DNA of 64,000 nucleotides from Pseudomonas fluorescens. GTDB lineage: Bacteria > Pseudomonadota > Gammaproteobacteria > Pseudomonadales > Pseudomonadaceae. Of this stretch, positions 57,597-64,000 are shown one piece after another. The stretch covers positions 4,403,001 through 4,467,000 of the forward strand of contig NZ_CP015637.1 in the NCBI RefSeq assembly GCF_001708445.1, written 5' to 3'. Below the pieces are notes generated by a model. That model was not told the origin of the DNA. It did not search any database and was given only the letters and a program-made list of their open reading frames with translations. The position numbers and the translations under genes are program-made. The first letter of the stretch is position 1; each line of letters starts with the position of its first letter.

Positions 57597-57857
57597 TCAA
57601 TTGTCATTGGCGCAGCCGATGCCTTGGACCTGATAGTCCAGCACATGTTCGCGGTCCTGGTGGTCCAGGTATTTGAGTTGTGCCGGGACGATTCCACATT
57701 GGCCGTAAGTGTCGGTACTCGACAGAACTTTGGCGACGTCCAGGTGTACGAAGAAGCCGGTTTTGTCGTGGATCACGTCCGTGGCAGCTGGAGTGTCGGC
57801 CGCGAATACCGAACCGGTGGCCAGTAAAGCGGCAAAACCAAGGGCAAACAGTTTCAT
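57597..57857 (-). CDS. Small periplasmic DUF2790 protein
   Basis: 86 residues. The signal peptide MKLFALGFAALLATGSVFA is followed by a short domain with two Cys (GQCGIVPAQL and GIGCAND). DUF2790 proteins are Pseudomonas-specific and often sit near metal-response genes. It lies 42 bases before the response regulator on the same strand, so it may be part of that operon or its target. Confidence 0.82.
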   Translation of the reverse strand: MKLFALGFAALLATGSVFAADTPAATDVIHDKTGFFVHLDVAKVLSSTDTYGQCGIVPAQLKYLDHQDREHVLDYQVQGIGCANDN

Positions 57858-57959
57858 GGAGGTATCTCTCGTTAAGGGCGGGTTGCCCGGTCGTTGGCAG
57901 TGAGTTCACAGTAACCAGGCGACACAAACAGCCAACCAACAGGATCATGACAAGTTCGT

Positions 57960-58250
57960 AATAAGAGGAAGGCGTCCTGGCTCAGGGTGAGGTAGCCGTC
58001 GTGCTTTTCCACTCCATTGCGCACGGGCAGCCACATACACCAATGCGCTGACCTTCGGGTTTACTCCCGAGTCGCTGACCACGCTGCCGGCGTAGGAATG
58101 GCCGACCAGTACGGTAGGGGCGGCTTGGAGTCGGGTGATCACTTCGGACCAGCTGGAGCCGTCAGCCCAGGAACCATGAAATCGCTGGAGTGCTTGTCCG
58201 CCGCGTTTACAACTGCAGAGCTGACCCGTAGATTGCAACGGGCTCATCAT
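57960..58250 (-). pseudogene. Remnant of an alpha/beta hydrolase
   Basis: The frame encodes FHGSWADGSSWSEVITRLQ, then directly APTVLVGHSYAGSVVSD, then KVSALVYVAARAQ, after which similarity stops. In intact relatives the first two blocks are about 40-50 residues apart, so a strand and the linker are missing, and the C-terminal half with the catalytic His is gone. The nucleophile motif GHSYAG remains. It is best read as a decayed esterase gene. Confidence 0.7.
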
Positions 58251-58278
58251 TTGTCACCGTCCAAGAGGAAGCCCAGCA

Positions 58279-58947
58279 GTGTCCATCCGCGTCTTTACCC
58301 GGCCTTACCGCGCCTTCCTGTTCGATATGGACGGGACCCTGCTCAACTCCATTGCTGCCGCCGAGCGGGTCTGGAGTATGTGGGCTGAACGTCACGGCTT
58401 GGACGTGAAGGCCTTCCTGACTACCATTCATGGCGCTCGGGCCATCGATACCATTACCCGCCAGGCGTTGCCTGGGGTTGATCCTGAGGTGGAGGCGCAA
58501 TGGATTACCGAGGCGGAGTTGAATGATGTCGAAGGCGTCGTGGCGATTCCCGGTGCCGTTGAGTTTTTGAACCGTCTGCCTGGCGACCAATGGGCGCTGG
58601 TGACGTCTGCCCCCCGGGAGTTGGCGTTGCGCCGGCTACAAGCGGCCGGCATCACTCCGCCTGCGGTGCTGGTGACGGCTGAAGATGTGGCCAGTGGTAA
58701 GCCTGACCCTGCCTGTTATGTGCTGGGCGCACAGCGCCTGGGGGCGGCGGTACAGGACTGCCTGGTGTTCGAAGATGCGACGGTAGGTATTCGGGCAGGC
58801 GAGGCCGCTGGCGCGGATGTGATGGTCGTGACCTCGACTCACCTGACGACCATGCACACTGCGCATGCCACCACCGATGGGTATGAACACTTGCACGTCG
58901 AGCACGACGGTGGCGGTTTGCTGCGCTTGCGGCGCCTGGCAGGTTGA
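58279..58947 (+). CDS. HAD-superfamily phosphatase
   Basis: 222 residues, GTG start with GAGGA upstream. HAD motif I is FDMDGTLLNS, motif II is VTSAPRELA, motif III Lys is in SGKPDPACYVLGAQRLG and motif IV is VFEDATVGI. The helical cap is of the subfamily of sugar-phosphate phosphatases (YfbT-like). The substrate is likely a small phosphorylated sugar. Confidence 0.9.
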   Translation: MSIRVFTRPYRAFLFDMDGTLLNSIAAAERVWSMWAERHGLDVKAFLTTIHGARAIDTITRQALPGVDPEVEAQWITEAELNDVEGVVAIPGAVEFLNRLPGDQWALVTSAPRELALRRLQAAGITPPAVLVTAEDVASGKPDPACYVLGAQRLGAAVQDCLVFEDATVGIRAGEAAGADVMVVTSTHLTTMHTAHATTDGYEHLHVEHDGGGLLRLRRLAG

Positions 58948-58983
58948 TGCGAAAAAGCCGAGCCCGGTTTGGCGGTCTCGGTC

Positions 58984-59268
58984 CTATTCGCAGGATGTAT
59001 GACCAGGCGGCACCTGTTGCAGTCGGCTGCTTCTCATGCCCTGGCGTGACAGCACCATTTCCCTGAGGATTTCATTGGCCAGGCGGGCAATCGCTTCAGT
59101 CCCGCGATAATGCGCGCGCACAATGCCGGTAATCGCGAAGTGGTCGGTTTCCGGGCCGCTGAGGATGGCGGAGAGGGTGCCGTCGGCATGCAACGTGCAA
59201 TTGACGGTATAGCTGGGCAGGCGGCTTGCCAGGGCAGATTCGATTTGGGATTTGCTGAGGGTGTCCAT
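58984..59268 (-). CDS. Small DUF1652-like protein
   Basis: 94 residues. The pattern SYTVNCTLHADGTLSAILSG followed by ITGIVR and an Arg/Glu-rich helix resembles DUF1652, a family of small Pseudomonas proteins of unknown role. No signal peptide. The start may be the ATG at 59268 or the GTG at 59280. A confident family call needs a profile search. Confidence 0.6.
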   Translation of the reverse strand: MDTLSKSQIESALASRLPSYTVNCTLHADGTLSAILSGPETDHFAITGIVRAHYRGTEAIARLANEILREMVLSRQGMRSSRLQQVPPGHTSCE

Positions 59269-59363
59269 CTGCGTAAGCACCTTTCACTGATCGTGCAAGC
59301 CCAAGCATAGATCCTGTTGGAAGACTGTAAACACCGGTGATCTATTAGCGAAACTGCGACCTA

Positions 59364-59627
59364 TCAACCCGCGTTTTTTGGGTGGGCGCGGTGGGTGGCT
59401 CGCTGGCACAACTTGCGCTGGATGGCCTTCTGGATCGGTTTGAGACAGAACATGAACAGGTAGCCGCACAAAAACAAAGCCAGATCCAGCCATGAAGGGG
59501 CGTCGGTGGCGTCTGTCCTTTCAATTTCGAACCTCAAACCATATTCCAGGCCGGCAAAGGCCAACCCGATCAGCACGGCGATCGCCCAGGAATAGGTGAT
59601 AAAGCGTTGTGTTGAGGTGCGCCTCAT
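59364..59627 (-). CDS. Small two-span membrane protein
   Basis: 87 residues, ATG at 59627 with AGGAGC upstream. Two membrane segments (YSWAIAVLIGLAFAGLEYGL and LDLALFLCGYLFMFCL) are followed by a basic tail (KAIQRKLCQRATHRAHPK). The family is unknown to me. Confidence 0.6.
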   Translation of the reverse strand: MRRTSTQRFITYSWAIAVLIGLAFAGLEYGLRFEIERTDATDAPSWLDLALFLCGYLFMFCLKPIQKAIQRKLCQRATHRAHPKNAG

Positions 59628-59832
59628 CGGCGTGCTCCTGAGTGTGCTCAGATGTCGGCAGAGTGAGTCAGGAGTTTCGGCTGCGAATCGCGCGACAAGT
59701 TCCAGGGATGAAGACAGTTTCATCTGCCAATGCAGATGCAAGGGCAGTGCGCGGGACAAGAATAAGGCGCGAGCAGGTCTAGGCAGTTTTCGCCAGCCGT
59801 TACAGAGCGAAAAGGCTGGCTACTGGAGTGCT
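59628..59832. other. Intergenic with stem-loop downstream of rsmE
   Basis: The hairpin GCCAGCC/GGCTGGC (about 59791-59817) lies just beyond the rsmE stop. It has no clear T-run on the minus strand, so a terminator role is uncertain. Confidence 0.4.
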
Positions 59833-60027
59833 TCAAGGAGTCTGGTTTTTGTCCGGAGCTGTCAGGCCAGCCTGGATGCGCTGGTAGATCTCCTCGCGAT
59901 GCACGGCAACGTCCTTGGGTGCGTTGATGCCGATTCGTACTTGCTGGCCGCTGACGCCCAGGATGGTGATCGTAATGTCATCACCGATGTTTATGCTTTC
60001 ACCAACTTTGCGGGTGAGTATCAGCAT
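59833..60027 (-). CDS. rsmE: CsrA/RsmE-family RNA-binding translational regulator
   Basis: 64 residues starting [20 protein letters not shown], with the RNA-contact residues in the first strand and [11 protein letters not shown] in the helix. The sequence is nearly that of RsmE of the P. fluorescens group. It binds GGA motifs in mRNA leaders to block translation of secondary-metabolism genes and is antagonised by RsmX/Y/Z RNAs. Its own ribosome-binding site, AAGGAG, contains a GGA, which fits autoregulation. Confidence 0.95.
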   Translation of the reverse strand: MLILTRKVGESINIGDDITITILGVSGQQVRIGINAPKDVAVHREEIYQRIQAGLTAPDKNQTP

Positions 60028-60275
60028 GGACTTCTCCTTGATTACTTTTAAGGACACATGTTTCAGACAGGGCAGGTGTCGGATGTGTGTAGCTTACTGC
60101 TAAGCGCTTCCCTGTGACTGCCTCTTTTTAGGACGCATAGAGGCAACATTAATTCCCATGGCGGCATCATACAGGTCTGCGATACATCATTCGCATTGTT
60201 TAAGCCAACGTTTATGACGGCCAGAATAGACAGCGAATGATAAAGTTGCCTCTTTATCCTTTAAGGAGCAGGGCA
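60028..60275. other. Divergent region rsmE/SPOR lipoprotein
   Basis: It holds both promoters. Good ribosome-binding sites end it on each side (AAGGAG for rsmE and AAGGAGC for the lipoprotein). No other structure was recognised. Confidence 0.4.
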
Positions 60276-60656
60276 GTGCGTAAAGTAGCGATGGCAATTG
60301 CGGTGTTGGCATTGGCCGGTTGCGGTGAAGGCAAACCTGTCGAAGCGCCCAAGGCCAAGCCTGCCGTGACTGAAAACCAGCCACAGACCGGCGCGATTGC
60401 TGCCCAGGAATGGGACGTTTGGGTAGGCCCGCCTGACCACAAGCTACAGGCGATCACCGACCTGACCGCGTGGTTGCTGGAGCATGGTTTCAATTTTTAT
60501 ATCGTGAAGGAAAACGGCAAGGACGAAGTGTACTTGGGGCCATTCGCAACCAAGGCCGATGCGGAAGCCAAGCAGGCCCTGCTCACGGAAAAGCTGGCCC
60601 GCGCCAAGAAAAGCGACACCGAATCGCAGGTTGTCGAGCACAAGACTGCGCAGTAA
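60276..60656 (+). CDS. SPOR-domain lipoprotein
   Basis: 126 residues from the GTG at 60276, with AAGGAGC upstream. A lipoprotein signal ends in LALAGC (Cys16). A Pro-rich linker follows, and a C-terminal domain resembles SPOR (WDVWVGPPDHKLQAITDLTA; VYLGPFATKADAEAKQALL). It should be anchored in an envelope membrane and bind peptidoglycan. The ATG-like start 39 bases upstream would break the signal. Confidence 0.75.
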   Translation: MRKVAMAIAVLALAGCGEGKPVEAPKAKPAVTENQPQTGAIAAQEWDVWVGPPDHKLQAITDLTAWLLEHGFNFYIVKENGKDEVYLGPFATKADAEAKQALLTEKLARAKKSDTESQVVEHKTAQ

Positions 60657-60699
60657 CCGGCAGGTAGGGCGAGAGCACGCCGAGTGCTCCCGCCCGCGT

Positions 60700-61389
60700 T
60701 CAACCGCAGGCCTTGAGGTTCACCGGGCCGACAAACTCATTTCCACGCCCCATCACACAGGCCACGGTCTGGTTGCGCTGACGCTCCCAATGCTGCACAG
60801 GGTAGGTCTTGTCCCAGGCTTCATAAAGTTGCCGGTCCTGTTTCGACAGGCGCAAGCCGTATTGTTTGCTCATATAGAAATACGTCCGGGCAATCATTCC
60901 GCGTATGGACGGGCGCGGCATCACCTTCTTGGCCTTGAAGTCGACCTGGGTCAAGCATGAGCCGTACTGCCCGCTTTGCACCGGCAGCCAGCCAAAACTG
61001 AAGTTGTTACGATCGCCGTTGACCTCACCGATACTCGGCACCAGGTTGTGCAGGTCCGCCTCGGCACGCTTGAACACCTCATCATGGCGTGTGCAGTTCT
61101 TGCGTCCGCCATTCTGCCAGCACTGGCGCTGGTGCCCGATCTGCCAGGCCGGAACAATGTGTTCCCATTCGATGCGTGCAGCGCGGCTGGCGTTTTTACG
61201 AGGGATATAACCGCAGGCTTTCAAGTCCACGCGGTTACCGGTGTATTTGCAGCCGCAGTAGAACTCAGTGGATTGTGGGGCGTAGAGTTTCCAGGCGATT
61301 TTTTTGGCTTCGCTGAACGTTCGGGGCGCTTGGGCATGGGCGGTGACGGCAAAAAACAAGCAAAGCACAGCAATAAAACGGACACTCAT
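60700..61389 (-). CDS. Endonuclease I family nuclease (EndA/NucM)
   Basis: 229 residues with a signal peptide (MSVRFIAVLCLFFAVTAHA). The catalytic ββα-metal motif is RIEWEHIVPAWQIGHQRQCW, and DLHNLVPSIGEVNGDRNNFSF completes the metal site. It is a periplasmic or secreted nonspecific nuclease. The ATG at 61389 is four bases from the stop of the upstream DUF1654-like gene, so the two form an operon. Confidence 0.92.
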   Translation of the reverse strand: MSVRFIAVLCLFFAVTAHAQAPRTFSEAKKIAWKLYAPQSTEFYCGCKYTGNRVDLKACGYIPRKNASRAARIEWEHIVPAWQIGHQRQCWQNGGRKNCTRHDEVFKRAEADLHNLVPSIGEVNGDRNNFSFGWLPVQSGQYGSCLTQVDFKAKKVMPRPSIRGMIARTYFYMSKQYGLRLSKQDRQLYEAWDKTYPVQHWERQRNQTVACVMGRGNEFVGPVNLKACG

Positions 61390-61393
61390 TGAA

Positions 61394-61645
61394 TCAGTCT
61401 TCCTTCGGCACAACCCAGAAAATCTGCACGCCACCGTCGTCCCGATAGGCGAGGGTAACGTTGTCGTTTTCTGCGATCTCTTCAAGCAAACGCGCCCACT
61501 CGTCCTCCGGCTCATCCGGCAAACGGAAGATCAAGGCCGCCTTGTTTTTTTGGGCATTGGTCGAATTGATGACTTTTTGCACGCGAACGGCCAGGCGTTG
61601 ATAGGCATCGGGCAGGGTTGGTGCTGCGGAAGAGGACGTTGCCAC
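61394..61645 (-). CDS. DUF1654-like protein
   Basis: 83 residues from the GTG at 61645, with AAGGAA upstream; the ATG at 61675 has no ribosome-binding site. The block RLAVRVQKVINSTNAQK...FRLPDEPEDEWARLLEE and a Val-Gln-Ile tail match the DUF1654 pattern as I recall it, a family found mainly in Pseudomonas. No signal peptide. Its coupling to the nuclease gene is notable. Confidence 0.72.
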   Translation of the reverse strand: MATSSSAAPTLPDAYQRLAVRVQKVINSTNAQKNKAALIFRLPDEPEDEWARLLEEIAENDNVTLAYRDDGGVQIFWVVPKED

Positions 61646-61675
61646 GGAATATTCCTTAGTTAGCTGTACGTGCAT

Positions 61676-61779
61676 ACAGTATTTAACTGTAGGCAGTTTC
61701 GCAACTGCTTAAAGTTAAACAAGGCCGTCTGACAGTGATTTGGGATTTTTGTGTAGCGGCGGGGCGGGGGGCGAAGAGT
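61676..61779. other. Short intergenic region
   Basis: Upstream region of the DUF1654-endA operon. No gene or clear operator was seen. Confidence 0.35.
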
Positions 61780-61878
61780 TGTAGGGGCGGGCGTGCTCGC
61801 GAAAGACTTGAAGGCAATAGGTTAAGCCAGACGGACCGCGTCATCGTTAACCACTTTCGCGAGCAAGCTCGTCCCTAC
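61780..61878. repeat. REPIN (GTAGG-GCGAGC type)
   Basis: The left unit TGTAGGGGCGGGCGTGCTCG is paired with an inverted CGCGAGCAAGCTCGTCCCTA. The left arm has drifted. It is the same family as the REPIN at 12949. It lies just after the asparaginase stop codon. Confidence 0.85.
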
Positions 61879-61894
61879 GGGGTATGGCTAGTAA

Positions 61895-63022
<1,128 letters not shown>

Positions 63023-63372
63023 TCATCTAGAACACCCGGGCGGTTCTGAACGCCGCGAGGTGTTAGGGAAGAGCAGGATCTGTACCAGTCTGATTGTGGC
63101 CTTGTATATAAATTAAGCTATTGATTTAAAACGATTTATTTTCACTGTTTCGGACCGGTTGGCTGGCCCGTTGTCCGGCTTTCCGAACAACAGAGTGGGT
63201 TCGCGTTCGGTTGTCCGAAAGCAGTGACGAACTCTCCGGACACTCTGCGCGACGGAGGCGTCATGGCCTGTCGTTTTAGAGAACGACTGGGCGCAGGTGA
63301 TGTTTACTGATCGGTGCGATCGAGCGGCAAGGCAGGGGATAGAGGGCCTGGATGAAAGGTTGTTTTCCAGCG

Positions 63373-63401
63373 TTGACAAATCTCGACAAGGTTCTCATAG
63401 T
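63373..63401 (+). promoter_or_regulatory. Probable rbs operon promoter
   Basis: TTGACA (63373-63378), a 17-base spacer and CATAGT (63396-63401). The start of transcription would fall at the operator described next. Confidence 0.65.
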
Positions 63402-63409
63402 TTGAATAA

Positions 63410-63423
63410 CGCAAACGTTTGCG
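63410..63423. promoter_or_regulatory. LacI-family operator (RbsR type)
   Basis: A perfect 14-bp palindrome CGCAAACGTTTGCG with the central CG of LacI/PurR/RbsR operators. It overlaps the expected transcription start and lies 126 bases before rbsB. Repression by a ribose regulator located further downstream is likely. Confidence 0.75.
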
Positions 63424-63548
63424 AGATATTTCACGGGTGGCTCCCTGAGTCTCGTGAAAGCTCGTTTCAGCCACCCAGGTGGGAGGGCTGCCGAAGCGCT
63501 TTTCGGTGCAAGCGTTGCTCACAATAATCATAAGATCGGAGTGAACCC

Positions 63549-64000
63549 ATGAAGCTGCCATTTGCTGGACGTCTTCTTGCTGTCGCTGTGCTTGCTGCCG
63601 CATCCGTCGCTTTACCACTCTCCTCTGCATTCGCTGACGATACTGCCGCCAAACCCAAGGTCGGCCTGGTGATGAAGTCCCTTGCCAACGAGTTTTTCGT
63701 GACGATGCAGGAGGGGGCGAAAGATTACCAAAAGGCGCACTCCGCTGATTTCGACATGATCACCAACGGTATCAAGAACGAAACCGATACCAGCGCGCAG
63801 ATCGATATCGTCAATCAAATGATCCTTGCCAAGGTCAACGCTATCGTCATCGCCCCAGCCGATTCCAAGGCGCTGGTCACCGTGCTGAAGAAAGCCTCCG
63901 ACGCCGGTATCAAAGTCGTCAACATCGACAATCGATTGGACCCGGACGTACTGAAAAGCAAAAACCTCAATATCCCATTCGTAGGCCCCGACAACCGCAA
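63549..64000 (+). CDS. rbsB: Ribose ABC transporter substrate-binding protein (start only)
   Basis: The ATG is at 63549; the gene runs off the window after 150 codons, about half of the usual length. The signal peptide is MKLPFAGRLLAVAVLAAASV..., followed by KVGLVMKSLANEFFVTMQEG and VIAPADSKALVTVLKKA, as in periplasmic sugar-binding proteins. The sequence and the LacI-type operator upstream point to ribose. It is probably the first gene of an rbs operon. Confidence 0.88.
   Translation, partial: MKLPFAGRLLAVAVLAAASVALPLSSAFADDTAAKPKVGLVMKSLANEFFVTMQEGAKDYQKAHSADFDMITNGIKNETDTSAQIDIVNQMILAKVNAIVIAPADSKALVTVLKKASDAGIKVVNIDNRLDPDVLKSKNLNIPFVGPDNR

Noticed and set aside
63113..63379. 88-codon minus-strand frame between ansB and rbsB
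   Set aside because: No ribosome-binding site; it overlaps the ribose promoter region and shows no recognisable motif.

Overview
The window is a high-GC chromosomal segment from a Pseudomonas of the fluorescens group. Three things support this. The gene order gltX–tRNA(Ala/Glu)–TetR–hydrolase–thioesterase–dusC … leuCD–leuB–asd–usg–fimV–truA–trpF–accD–folC–dedD–cvpA–purF–metZ–SDR is the Pseudomonas core order. An RsmE-type CsrA protein is present. There are also several paired REP (REPIN) palindromes of the kinds common in P. fluorescens genomes. No plasmid, prophage or complete insertion sequence was seen.

Layout. 0.1-5 kb: small metabolic and accessory genes (BPL_N protein, cupin, ChrA, TspO, HSL-type hydrolase), ending in a 121-bp element with perfect 32-bp terminal inverted repeats. 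4.9-8.0 kb: an ABC importer (ATPase, permease, binding protein) behind a cobalamin riboswitch. 8.1-10.6 kb: a nonspecific nuclease, then a protealysin-type M4 protease followed by its emfourin-like inhibitor. 10.6-14.6 kb: aldehyde dehydrogenase with a divergent LysR gene, a small membrane protein and an aminotransferase. 14.9-22.4 kb: uvrB, gltX, a tandemly duplicated tRNA-Ala/tRNA-Glu pair, a TetR regulator with a near-perfect operator, two small enzymes and dusC.

22.5-26.5 kb is the unusual region. An AT-rich, gene-poor leader ends in a sequence that matches the HrpL (type III secretion sigma factor) promoter consensus. It is followed by three co-directional genes of no recognised family. 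The second and third carry a domain with the papain/calpain active-site pattern QGxxGNC plus a downstream HSVAV. The third gene has two copies of this domain, the first lacking the oxyanion glutamine. The first gene shares the N-terminal layout of the second but carries a Pro-rich 28-residue repeat array instead of the peptidase domain. I infer a small operon of type III effector candidates inserted between dusC and the LysR-leuCD block. A large PAS-GGDEF-EAL protein lies convergently downstream.

26.5-49.4 kb: c-di-GMP protein, LysR, leucine biosynthesis (leuCD, methyltransferase, leuB), asd and its Cys-less paralogue usg, fimV, and the truA-to-metZ housekeeping block (tRNA modification, Trp, fatty-acid, folate, purine and Met synthesis). 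49.4-52.0 kb: tRNA-Val, two tRNA-Asp, an FAD oxidoreductase, a second tRNA-Val and a candidate small RNA. 52-64 kb: a GNAT gene, a DUF969/DUF979/pyroglutamyl-peptidase operon, a DUF2790 gene with a metal-type two-component system, a decayed hydrolase, HAD phosphatase, small proteins, rsmE, a SPOR lipoprotein, an EndA nuclease with a DUF1654-like gene, L-asparaginase, and the start of rbsB behind a LacI-family operator.
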